A stretch of 6,597 nucleotides of DNA, taken from positions 1,367-7,963 of the forward strand of contig DKKP01000308.1 of the NCBI GenBank assembly GCA_002455335.1. The letters are read 5' to 3'. The stretch comes from Anaerolineales bacterium UBA6663. Its GTDB lineage: Bacteria; Chloroflexota; Anaerolineae; Anaerolineales; UBA6663. This document shows positions 1 to 5,899 of this stretch, piece after piece. Position numbers and translations under genes: made by a program. Positions within the stretch are counted from its first letter, which is position 1. Each line of letters begins with the position of its first letter. The notes under the pieces are model-generated. The model had not been told where the DNA came from. It saw only the letters and a program-made list of their open reading frames with translations, and searched no databases.

Positions 1-19
1 CGCGTTTTGTGGAGCTATT

Positions 20-1561
20 TTACTGCTGAAGCAGCACTTCGACGGCCTGGGCAAGCGCCGGATCGTTGGCCTCGGAGAACAGATCCCACCGTGTCGGGAC
101 GCTGTAGTCGGGAACGATGCCCGTCTCCTCCCAGACCCCGGCCTGATCGCGCGAGGCGCCAGCCGGCAAGAAGGTCTCCGACGCGATCCAGGCGCGCGAG
201 CCGTCGTCGAAATTAAACCCCCAAAGCCGCTCGACGTTGCCGAGCGTGTTGCGCCCGACGATCACGGCGCGCCCGGCGTTCTTGAGCACACCGCTGAAGA
301 TCTCGCCGTAGCTGGCTGTGTCGTTGTCGACCATCACCACAAGCGGTAGGCTCAACGACCCCTCGATATCGCGCCCGTTCAAGTCGAGCGGATCGCTCTC
401 GTTGCGGCTGATGAAAGCGCCCTGCTCGCCATCGACGAAATAACTCAGGATCGGGTGAGCGACCGAGCTCGACCCGCCGCCGTTCATGCGATTGTCGATC
501 ACCAGGCCCTCGAGGCGTTCGCTGGCCGACATCGCTTCAAGGGCGTCACGAACCTGACGCGGGAAGGTCTCGTCGTCGAACGAAGGCAGATAGATGTACC
601 CGATCCGCGTGCCGGGAACGATGCAGTAATCGATCGTCGCGGCGCCCGTGATCCGGCGACGCGTGATCGTCAGATCGACAGGCGTGTCGAACCCCGGGCG
701 TTGGACCGTGATGTTGACGTCGGTGCCCTCAGGACCGCGGATCTTGTCGGTGCGCAGCATGCCCTCTTCATCCACCACCGGCTCTCCCCCGACGGCCACG
801 ATCACGTCGTGGCTGCGCAGACCGGCTTCGAGCGCGGGGCTGCCGTCGAAGACGTGTGAGATCACGCCGCTGCGGGTCTCGAGCACGGCCTGGACGAGCA
901 CACCGATGCCGACGTAGTCGTTATTGCCGGCGAGACGCGCGTCCTCCTCGGCGACCGTCTCCGGATCCTGATAACCCGAGTGCTCGTCGCCGAGTTCGTA
1001 GATCATGCGCGCCATGGACATCGAGAAGTCCTCGGGCGCCAGACCACCCTCGATCAGGGCCCGATACTTCTCACCAGTTGCGTCCCAATCAACACCGTTG
1101 TAGTCGGTGTAGACGTAGTTATCGCGGACGGCCTCCCACAGTTCCTGGAAGACCTGCAGTTGCTGCTCGGTGGTGGCGGCGTCGACGGCCGTGTTGGCCG
1201 GGAGATCCGGGAGCGGATAGGGCGTGGGCTCCGGCAGGTTGACCACGTCATCGGGCATCTGGGCCACGGCCGCGCCGGGCTCGTACAGGCAATAGCGGAC
1301 GCCATCGTCGTTGTAGCTGAACTCGGGCCCTCCGAGGAAGCTGTCGCTGACCGGCGATGTTGTCGGGTCGGCTTCGGCGGTCGGGTCAGAGCCACCCGCC
1401 TCGGTCGGGACCGGGGCGATGGTCACCCCGGGCTCGCGGGTACCGCGCGGCTCGGGGCCGTTCGCGGTCGAGGGTAGCACCGTCTGGCAGGCGATCCCGG
1501 CCAACAGCAAGGCGGCCAGCGCCAGGCGGGGGGCGAAGGTCTTGAGACGTGTAGTCGACAT
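20..1561 (-). CDS. S41-family peptidase with PDZ domain, predicted lipoprotein
   Basis: A 513-residue exported protease of the C-terminal-processing/tricorn-core group. Residues 1-25 form a signal peptide: basic start, hydrophobic core, then AGIAC with Cys25 as the likely lipidated residue (Gly at -3 is loose but allowed). A linker rich in Pro, Thr and Glu follows to about residue 75. An N-terminal helical region (about 130-205) carries GDEHS with His194. A PDZ domain spans about 215-290 (YVGIGV, then SPALEAGL and HDVIVAVGG). The S41 core runs from about 315 to 490: RIGYIYLPSF, NRMNGGG, TASYGE with nucleophile Ser417, and EETGIVPD with Glu478. At +25 from the Ser, where CtpA/Prc enzymes have the general-base Lys, there is Asn442, so a Ser/His/Glu mechanism like tricorn is more likely. 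The ATG start has GGAAAG 9 nt upstream and no -10 box close by. It lies 77 bp after the methyltransferase gene and may share its transcript. It probably acts outside the membrane; its substrate is unknown. Confidence 0.93.
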   Translation of the reverse strand: MSTTRLKTFAPRLALAALLLAGIACQTVLPSTANGPEPRGTREPGVTIAPVPTEAGGSDPTAEADPTTSPVSDSFLGGPEFSYNDDGVRYCLYEPGAAVAQMPDDVVNLPEPTPYPLPDLPANTAVDAATTEQQLQVFQELWEAVRDNYVYTDYNGVDWDATGEKYRALIEGGLAPEDFSMSMARMIYELGDEHSGYQDPETVAEEDARLAGNNDYVGIGVLVQAVLETRSGVISHVFDGSPALEAGLRSHDVIVAVGGEPVVDEEGMLRTDKIRGPEGTDVNITVQRPGFDTPVDLTITRRRITGAATIDYCIVPGTRIGYIYLPSFDDETFPRQVRDALEAMSASERLEGLVIDNRMNGGGSSSVAHPILSYFVDGEQGAFISRNESDPLDLNGRDIEGSLSLPLVVMVDNDTASYGEIFSGVLKNAGRAVIVGRNTLGNVERLWGFNFDDGSRAWIASETFLPAGASRDQAGVWEETGIVPDYSVPTRWDLFSEANDPALAQAVEVLLQQ

Positions 1562-1570
1562 GAGGCTGTT

Positions 1571-1576
1571 CTTTCC
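1571..1576 (-). promoter_or_regulatory. Shine-Dalgarno-like site of the S41 peptidase gene
   Basis: GGAAAG on the minus strand, 9 nt before the ATG at 1561. It supports that start. It also contrasts with most upstream genes here, which have a -10 box rather than a ribosome binding site just before the start codon. Confidence 0.5.
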
Positions 1577-1613
1577 AAAAACATCGCGGCGGAACGGGCC
1601 GGCGATGCAAACA

Positions 1614-1638
1614 GATCACCTGATCATCGCGCCGGCGC
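1614..1638. repeat. Two short palindromes between methyltransferase and S41 genes
   Basis: The 77-bp gap 1562-1638 holds a perfect 10-bp palindrome GCGCCGGCGC (1629-1638), directly after the methyltransferase stop. Next to it is the dyad GATCA-GG-TGATC (1614-1625, minus-strand reading). Neither is followed by a T-run, so an intrinsic terminator is not supported. No TAnnnT -10 box was found in the gap. The dyad could be a protein site, but this is weak. Confidence 0.35.
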
Positions 1639-2553
1639 TTAAGTGCTGGATAAGCCGATTCCGGGCGCGCGGTCGAGCGCGGCGCGCATCGCCGCGATGT
1701 GTGCAGGTCGCGTGCCACAACATCCGCCAACCAGGCGCGCGCCAAGGCCGAGCCAATCGAGCCCGAGACCGGCATACTGATCGGGTGTGACGTCGCCGGT
1801 ATCCGTCCAGCCGACGATGTCGTCGGTGTGGCCGATGTTGGCATAGGCCCCCAGGGGCAAGTCGGGTGCGGCGACGCGGAGTTCGGAGAGGGGCCACCGG
1901 ATCGTGCGCGACGGCGTGCAGTTGATCATCAGCGCGGTCGGGCCGAGAGGCAGGATGGCGCGCGCGGCCTCGGTGACGGTCTCACCCGAGAACAGCCGGT
2001 TATCGCTGCGACAGGTGAAACCGACCAGCACAGGGAGCCCTGTGGCACGCGCGGCCTGGGTCGCGATACGGGCCTCGCGGATCGTGGGCATGGTCTCGAC
2101 CAGGATCAGGTCGGCGCCGGAGCGCAGCAGCGCCTGGGCCATCTCGCCGTGTTCGGCCATGAGTTCGTGATCGGGAGGGGTCAACTCAGGCGTGTAGCAG
2201 TCTTCGACAGGCGCGAGCGAACCGGCCACCCAGATCTGGCGGCCGGGCGCACCGCGTTCTGCGCCGGCCCGGGCCAGGGCGATCGCGCGTGCGGTGAGCG
2301 TCTGGGCTTCAGAGGCGAGCCCGGCGCGGTCGAGCGTCCGGCGGTTGGTGCGGAACGTGTCGGCCGTCAGGATATCGGCGCCGGCGCGGGCATAGTCGGC
2401 GTGGATCTCGGTCAGGACCCCGGGCGCCGTGATCAGGGCACGAGCGCTCCATAAGGGCAGCGTCGTGTCGACGCCACGGCGATTGAGTTCGGTGCCGGTG
2501 GCGCCGTCAAGCAGCAAAGGCGCCCCCGAGGTGAGACGGTTGAGGAGATCCAT
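1639..2553 (-). CDS. Homocysteine S-methyltransferase family protein (zinc type)
   Basis: This cytoplasmic enzyme is predicted to transfer a methyl group to the thiol of homocysteine to make methionine (MmuM/BHMT family, PF02574). From the ATG at 2553 it is 304 residues, a usual length for MmuM-type enzymes, with no cobalamin-binding modules, so it is not MetH. It is a single TIM-barrel: DGATGTEL near residue 16, ADTF near 64, ILVETMPTIREA near 150, then zinc ligands Cys212 in MINCTPS and Cys278-Cys279 in GGCCGT, with AYANIGH between them. All three zinc cysteines are present, so it should be active. The frame stays open to a GTG at 2577, but that start would put the TACAAT box inside the gene, so the ATG 8 nt after the box is preferred. 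The methyl donor (S-methylmethionine, a betaine or another) cannot be read from the sequence. Neighbours do not suggest a pathway. Confidence 0.93.
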   Translation of the reverse strand: MDLLNRLTSGAPLLLDGATGTELNRRGVDTTLPLWSARALITAPGVLTEIHADYARAGADILTADTFRTNRRTLDRAGLASEAQTLTARAIALARAGAERGAPGRQIWVAGSLAPVEDCYTPELTPPDHELMAEHGEMAQALLRSGADLILVETMPTIREARIATQAARATGLPVLVGFTCRSDNRLFSGETVTEAARAILPLGPTALMINCTPSRTIRWPLSELRVAAPDLPLGAYANIGHTDDIVGWTDTGDVTPDQYAGLGLDWLGLGARLVGGCCGTRPAHIAAMRAALDRAPGIGLSST

Positions 2554-2561
2554 GAGGGTGC

Positions 2562-2567
2562 ATTGTA
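2562..2567 (-). promoter_or_regulatory. -10 box of methyltransferase gene, leaderless geometry
   Basis: TACAAT on the minus strand ends 8 nt before the ATG at 2553, and no Shine-Dalgarno site lies between them. Transcription starting about 7 nt downstream of the box would begin at or next to the ATG. No convincing -35 hexamer is visible; the upstream DNA is the hairpin that ends the preceding gene. Confidence 0.55.
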
Positions 2568-2577
2568 ACAACAACAC

Positions 2578-2595
2578 ACCGGGCGCACGCCCGGT
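2578..2595 (-). terminator. Hairpin after the first L,D-transpeptidase gene
   Basis: A perfect GC-rich inverted repeat with ACCGGGC and GCCCGGT arms around GTGC starts 3 nt after the TAG of the transpeptidase gene. On the minus strand it is followed by a T/G-rich stretch (GTGTTGTTGTT) rather than a pure T-run. It is probably an intrinsic terminator of moderate strength. It sits directly upstream of the methyltransferase -10 box, separating the two transcription units. Confidence 0.6.
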
Positions 2596-2598
2596 ATC

Positions 2599-3699
2599 CT
2601 ACTGCGAGCTGAAGACCACGACTGTGTCGCCGACGCCGGCGTTATCGAACAGCCAGCGCGCGTCCGCGGGTGAGAGGTTGACGCAGCCGTGCGAGGTCTG
2701 AACACCGAAGTTGTCGTGCCAGTAGGCGCCGTGCAGCGCGCGGTCGCCGTCGTAGTAAAGCACGAACGGCACATCCTCGAGGTAGTAGTAATCGCTGCGG
2801 TCGGCGCGATAGACGCCTGTCATCCGATCGGCCCAGAGTTTGGCCCAGATCTGAAAGGTGCCTGGGCGCGTCGGGAACCAGCGTGAGCCGCTGGAGATCA
2901 GGGTGCCGAAGACGATCTGGCCCCCGCGATAGACGGCCAGAGTCTGTTCGTACGTGTCGATCGCGATCGCATCGGCCGGAACGCCAGGAGGCGGGGTCGG
3001 CGAGACCCAGCCGAAGTTGCGCTGCTCGGCCCACTGGCCCGGCGCGACCTCGTACCAATCCCATTCACCGAGGTTCTGCACGTTGAGCGCCGTGACCGGT
3101 TGATAGCGCTGCACCCAGGGCGAGTCGGGGCCGGGCAGTGCGCCAGGCGCCGGGCTGGTCTGCGTGGGGCGTATCACCCAGCCGAATTTCGTTCCCGCCC
3201 CGGCGACGTGGGCGCCGCTCCAGCCAGAGGGCCGCACATCGGTGATGTCCTCGGCCCGCATGTACTCCGAGGCATTGATCTGATAAAACACCCGTTCTTG
3301 ATAGGTCACCGTGCCGAGGACGCTGACGAAGACAAAGCCCTTCTCCCAGGCGCGCACCGGGGCCAGGCCGGCCACGGCCTCGGCCGGGTGGCGGAAGACG
3401 GGTGCGGCGTCGGTGATCACCCGGCCATAGGGGTGAGGTAGCCCGCGGTACGCGCTGACGCGCTCGACGACGAGCGCCGGCAACGGGTAACTCAGCCCGG
3501 CCGATTCAAGCTGTTCGAGGTAATAGCCCGGCCCGGCATCCGGGCAACCCGGTGTCTGCGCGAGTTGGGCGAGAGGCGCACACAGCGGCGCCAGATCAGG
3601 CTCCTCGGCCGGCGTCTGCGCCTGGGCTTGCGGTGTCACGACAAAGGCCGCAATAGCCAATGGCGCCAGGAGCAAGACCCCTCTCAACAGAGACATCAC
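2599..3699 (-). CDS. Secreted L,D-transpeptidase (YkuD domain), copy 1
   Basis: A 366-residue exported enzyme predicted to form 3-3 cross-links in peptidoglycan or to attach proteins to it. Residues 1-27 are a signal peptide with likely cleavage after AQA. Cys40 and Cys52 could form a disulfide. Two SH3-like stretches follow: about 92-155 (YGRVITDAAPVF, GFVFVSV) and about 172-232 (FGWVIRP, WYEVAPGQWAEQRNFGWV). The YkuD catalytic domain is about 244-363, with His323 in ALHGAYWH and SHGCVN holding His337 and catalytic Cys339. All family residues are present. The start is either the GTG at 3699 or the ATG just after it (3696). The GTG is 6 nt after a TAAGAT box, the same spacing as in the ATPase and copy 2, and is kept here. 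It follows its paralog by 49 bp in the same direction, so the pair looks like a tandem duplication. Confidence 0.94.
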   Translation of the reverse strand: MMSLLRGVLLLAPLAIAAFVVTPQAQAQTPAEEPDLAPLCAPLAQLAQTPGCPDAGPGYYLEQLESAGLSYPLPALVVERVSAYRGLPHPYGRVITDAAPVFRHPAEAVAGLAPVRAWEKGFVFVSVLGTVTYQERVFYQINASEYMRAEDITDVRPSGWSGAHVAGAGTKFGWVIRPTQTSPAPGALPGPDSPWVQRYQPVTALNVQNLGEWDWYEVAPGQWAEQRNFGWVSPTPPPGVPADAIAIDTYEQTLAVYRGGQIVFGTLISSGSRWFPTRPGTFQIWAKLWADRMTGVYRADRSDYYYLEDVPFVLYYDGDRALHGAYWHDNFGVQTSHGCVNLSPADARWLFDNAGVGDTVVVFSSQ

Positions 3700-3705
3700 C
3701 TGGAA

Positions 3706-3711
3706 ATCTTA
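3706..3711 (-). promoter_or_regulatory. Weak -10 box before transpeptidase copy 1
   Basis: TAAGAT on the minus strand fits the TAnnnT pattern and lies 6 nt before the GTG (9 nt before the ATG). It matches TATAAT at 4 of 6 positions and has no clear -35. If used, it would give a leaderless mRNA. AGGA overlaps it 12 nt before the GTG, so a leadered message from an upstream promoter is also possible. Confidence 0.35.
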
Positions 3712-3716
3712 TCCTG

Positions 3717-3745
3717 AAAAAGCGCACCCTGACGCCACGGAGCGC
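3717..3745 (-). terminator. Possible weak terminator between the two transpeptidases
   Basis: On the minus strand GCGCTCC and GGGTGCGC can pair as 4 bp, a T-T mismatch, then 2 bp. The stem base is followed directly by TTTTT at 3717-3721. The stem is short and the loop long (about 10 nt), so partial read-through into copy 1 would be expected. This is low-confidence. Confidence 0.3.
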
Positions 3746-3748
3746 GTC

Positions 3749-4846
3749 TCAAGGCCCCTCAGCCGAACTCGTGTCGGCGTGCGTGCCGCCATCCGAAGGA
3801 TCATAGACCCAGACCCAGGTGCCGATGTCGGACCAATCGAAGAGCCAGCGCGAATCGGCCGGCGACAGGTTGACACACCCATGCGAGCGCTTGAAGCCGA
3901 GCCCATCGTGCCAGTACTCGCCGTGCAGGGCACGGTCACCGTCGAAGTACATCACCCAGGGCACCATTTCGAGCGCGTAGTAGTCGGAGCGGTCGGGCGC
4001 GTAGGCGCCGCTCATCCGATCGGCCTTGAGCCTGGCGTAGACCTGAAACAACCCGGGCTCGGTGCGCCATTTATCGAGCCCCGAGGAGACCAGCGTGGCA
4101 TACACCGGGGTCGCGCCCTCGTAGGCGACCAGGGTCTGCTCATAGAGATCCACCTGGATCCAGCGCCCGCTGACGCCCGCCGGCACGGGGTTGAGATTGA
4201 CCACCGACACGTTCCGCTGTTCGATCCATTGCCCGGGCCCGACCTGGTACCAGTTCCAACCGTCGACAAGCACAGTGCCGTAGATCTGGATCAGGTTTCC
4301 GCGGCCGATGCGTCGCACGCTTGTGTCGGCGGCGACCCCCGGCAGCGGGCTCGGGCGCACGGCCCGCACCACCCAGCCAAAGGGGCGTTCCGGCAGCGCC
4401 GTGATCGACACACCCTGGAAGCGAGTCGCCTCGATCGGAGCGACATCGACGGCGCGGATGTATTCGCCGCTGCGGATCTGGAAGAGCGAGAGGTCGCCGG
4501 CCTGCAGGCCCTCGACCAGATTGACGAAGATGAAGCCGGTGCCTAGCGAGCGGGCTGGTGTGTTGGCGAGCGCGGCCTCAGGCGTCTCGAAAACCGGGGC
4601 CTCGGCGGTGACCACCCGGCCGTAGGTCCACGGCAGGACGTTCGCCGGCACATCCAGCCAGGTCACCGGCGCCGGTGACTCGGCGCCCGGCATCCGTGAT
4701 GCGGCGACAGCGGCCCAGTACGCGCCCGGCCCGAGCGGTGCGCAATCGACCTGCACCGATTGAACGGCCGGCGTGCAGAGCGGCGCGATCTCGTCGACCG
4801 GGAGGACGTTGGTTTCGAGAGACCAGGCGAGCAGGAGCGCGAGCAT
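3749..4846 (-). CDS. Secreted L,D-transpeptidase (YkuD domain), copy 2
   Basis: A 365-residue paralog of the adjacent transpeptidase with the same architecture. It has a short hydrophobic N-terminus (MLALLLAWSL, no basic residue before the core), a cysteine pair Cys24/Cys35, SH3-like stretches at about 75-140 (YGRVVTAEAPVF, GFIFVNL) and 156-217 (FGWVVRA, WYQVGPGQWIEQRN), and a YkuD domain at about 229-348. Catalytic residues are intact: His308 in ALHGEYWH and Cys324 in SHGCVN. Long blocks match copy 1, such as ADRM-G-Y--DRSDYY, YEQTL and DGDRALHG. It differs in having a 15-residue polar tail after the domain (SDGGTHADTSSAEGP). The ATG is supported by a perfect TATAAT box 6 nt upstream. The signal peptide is unusually short, so secretion is likely but its cleavage or anchoring is uncertain. 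The role would be cell-wall cross-linking or anchoring. Confidence 0.94.
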   Translation of the reverse strand: MLALLLAWSLETNVLPVDEIAPLCTPAVQSVQVDCAPLGPGAYWAAVAASRMPGAESPAPVTWLDVPANVLPWTYGRVVTAEAPVFETPEAALANTPARSLGTGFIFVNLVEGLQAGDLSLFQIRSGEYIRAVDVAPIEATRFQGVSITALPERPFGWVVRAVRPSPLPGVAADTSVRRIGRGNLIQIYGTVLVDGWNWYQVGPGQWIEQRNVSVVNLNPVPAGVSGRWIQVDLYEQTLVAYEGATPVYATLVSSGLDKWRTEPGLFQVYARLKADRMSGAYAPDRSDYYALEMVPWVMYFDGDRALHGEYWHDGLGFKRSHGCVNLSPADSRWLFDWSDIGTWVWVYDPSDGGTHADTSSAEGP

Positions 4847-4852
4847 GGCGAA

Positions 4853-4882
4853 ATTATACGCACAGCTAGAGGTGCTTGAGAA
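4853..4882 (-). promoter_or_regulatory. Promoter of transpeptidase copy 2, leaderless geometry
   Basis: A perfect TATAAT (4853-4858, minus strand) lies 6 nt before the ATG. TTCTCA (4877-4882), 4 of 6 matches to TTGACA, lies 18 bp further up. The -35 falls inside the last codons of the ATPase gene and the -10 in the 19-bp gap, so this gene can be transcribed on its own despite its operon-like position. There is no room for a ribosome binding site downstream of the expected start point. Confidence 0.65.
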
Positions 4883-5672
4883 ACAGATCGGGCCGGTTGA
4901 GGAAGTCGCGCGTCAGTCGGACGTGCTCGGTCTCCTCCCAGGCGATCGGGGCCGGCGGGGCGACGTCGAAGTTGAGGAGCGTCGCCCCGGGCAGCGCCAG
5001 CAGGATCGGCGAGTGGGTGGCGATTATGAATTGCGCGTCCTGGGCGAGCTTTTCGCGGATCAAGCGCAACAGGCTGAGTTGGCGCAGCGGGGAGAGCGCG
5101 GCCTCGGGCTCGTCGATCAGATAGAGCCCGCCCGGTACGAACCGGGTCTCGAAAAAAGACAGGAAACTCTCGCCGTGTGAGCGCGCATCCAGGCTGCCGC
5201 CATAGCGCCTGAAGGTCGCCTCGACCTCGGCGCGCTGCGGCCCTGTCGCGAGATCGCGAGAATAGCGCCCCTTCGTCCTGAACGCCCGCTCGGTGTCGTC
5301 GAGGTCCTGCTGAAGGCTGACCTTGAGCGCCGCCATCCGCTGCACGTAGCCGAAGTAGTCCTCTGCCCGTAGGAAGAACCCCTTGCGGGTGCGTTTTCCC
5401 CAGGTGAGGCGGAGGGCGTCTCCCAGCGCGCGGACATGCCCGAGTGTGACATCGCTGGCCAGGTCGTCGCCGCCGGCCACGATCATCTCTGCGGCGTACG
5501 CGACCGATTCAAGCCAGGTCGACTTGCCAGAGCCGTTTTCGCCGACCAGGAACGTCACCGGGGTGGTCAACTCGACAACGCTGCGCGCCGCCACAAACGG
5601 CACAGTCCACGGGAAGGCCTGGTCGTCGATGCCCGCGGGTGGGCGGATCGCCACCTGCCGGAGCTGGATCAT
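4866..5672 (-). CDS. AAA family ATPase, ABC/SMC-like, COG3910 type
   Basis: A 268-residue soluble ATPase with a full set of ABC-type motifs. These are Walker A GENGSGKST (44-52), an ABC-like signature in ARSHGESFLSFF (163-174), Walker B GLYLIDEPEAAL (182-193) with Asp187/Glu188, and H-loop IIATHSP with His220. The ending (TEHVRLTRDFLNRPDLFLKHL, residues 248-268) and the DYFGYV segment resemble the predicted ATPases grouped as COG3910, whose role is not established. There is no transmembrane segment and no transporter partner nearby, so a transporter subunit is unlikely; DNA-linked or defence-type roles are open guesses. The region between GFFLRAEDYF and RYGGS (about 98-160) seems longer than I recall for the family and is highly charged. 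The ATG is 6 nt after TACAAT. The gene is divergent from the ArsR-type regulator and ends 19 bp before transpeptidase copy 2. Confidence 0.9.
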   Translation of the reverse strand: MIQLRQVAIRPPAGIDDQAFPWTVPFVAARSVVELTTPVTFLVGENGSGKSTWLESVAYAAEMIVAGGDDLASDVTLGHVRALGDALRLTWGKRTRKGFFLRAEDYFGYVQRMAALKVSLQQDLDDTERAFRTKGRYSRDLATGPQRAEVEATFRRYGGSLDARSHGESFLSFFETRFVPGGLYLIDEPEAALSPLRQLSLLRLIREKLAQDAQFIIATHSPILLALPGATLLNFDVAPPAPIAWEETEHVRLTRDFLNRPDLFLKHL

Positions 5673-5678
5673 GCCAGC

Positions 5679-5684
5679 ATTGTA
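5679..5684 (-). promoter_or_regulatory. -10 box of the ATPase gene, leaderless geometry
   Basis: TACAAT on the minus strand ends 6 nt before the ATG, with no Shine-Dalgarno site between. A -35 is at best TGGAGC, 17 bp upstream (3 of 6 matches). The expected start point coincides with the ATG. Confidence 0.55.
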
Positions 5685-5855
5685 CGCGCTCCGGCTTCGG
5701 CGCTCCAGCGTGTGCGCGCGGTATGCACCCCGGATCCGGCCGAGGATTTCGCGGATGACACCGATGGAAAGGCCCTGACAACCTGTGCTCGCAAACCGCC
5801 CGGCAACTGTCTGGGTCGGCCCGAGGCGTTTCTGTTCCGGCTCGTCGGGGCCAAC

Positions 5856-5883
5856 TTGACAAGGTTGTGCTTGTCTATATAAT
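5856..5883 (+). promoter_or_regulatory. Strong sigma70-type promoter of the ArsR-type operon
   Basis: A perfect TTGACA (5856-5861), a 16-bp spacer and a perfect TATAAT (5878-5883) lie 7 nt before the ATG at 5891. It is by far the best promoter in the window. Transcription should start at about 5890-5891, giving a leaderless message. The local AT-rich patch (about 5876-5905) stands out against the GC-rich surroundings. Confidence 0.85.
5858..5875. promoter_or_regulatory. Inverted repeat in the promoter spacer, candidate operator
   Basis: GACAAG and CTTGTC form a perfect dyad with a 6-bp centre, overlapping the -35 and filling most of the spacer. A winged-helix dimer bound here would block RNA polymerase. 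The downstream ArsR-type protein is the obvious candidate, by analogy with autoregulated ArsR-family genes; binding itself is inferred. Confidence 0.6.
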
Positions 5884-5899
5884 TAGATAAATGTCTAAT
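5871..5899. promoter_or_regulatory. Nested TGTCTA half-sites around -10 and start codon
   Basis: TTGTCTA (5871-5877) and TAGATAA (5884-5890) flank the -10 box as an inverted repeat with one mismatch in seven. A second perfect dyad, ATTAGA and TCTAAT with a 6-bp centre (5882-5899), spans the ATG. TGTCTA or its near-complement thus appears three times in 26 bp. These are candidate operator half-sites, or alternative binding registers for one regulator. Confidence 0.5.

Larger units (their letters stand above)
5673..5890. other. Divergent intergenic region, ATPase / ArsR-type regulator
   Basis: The 218 bp hold the two outward promoters at the edges. Close to the ATPase side there is a direct repeat GCGCTCC (5686-5692 and 5700-5706, 14-bp period). 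A 10-bp palindrome CCGGATCCGG lies at 5730-5739. The middle (about 5740-5850) shows no gene or clear element. The ATPase frame stays open on the minus strand through this region but offers no start codon. Confidence 0.6.

Noticed and set aside
980..1477. Long plus-strand open frame opposite the S41 peptidase (165 codons)
   Set aside because: It is antisense to a gene with clear signal peptide, PDZ and catalytic motifs, shows no recognisable domain, and long shadow frames are expected in GC-rich DNA.
1614..1638. Intrinsic terminator after the methyltransferase gene
   Set aside because: The GCGCCGGCGC palindrome has no loop of its own and no T-run follows, so termination is not supported.
1699..2454. 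251-codon plus-strand open frame opposite the methyltransferase
   Set aside because: Its Gly/Arg/Asp-rich composition is typical of an antisense shadow; the opposite strand encodes all zinc ligands of a known family.
2554..2577. GTG at 2577 as methyltransferase start
   Set aside because: It would add eight residues (MLLLQCTL) before the family's usual beginning and place the -10 box inside the coding region.
3779..4546. 255-codon plus-strand open frame opposite transpeptidase copy 2
   Set aside because: It mirrors the YkuD gene codon by codon and has no family resemblance or promoter.
5673..5870. In-frame upstream extension of the ATPase, reading through the intergenic region
   Set aside because: The frame is open but has no ATG, GTG or TTG near the gene, family members begin at about the chosen Met, and the TACAAT box would lie within it.
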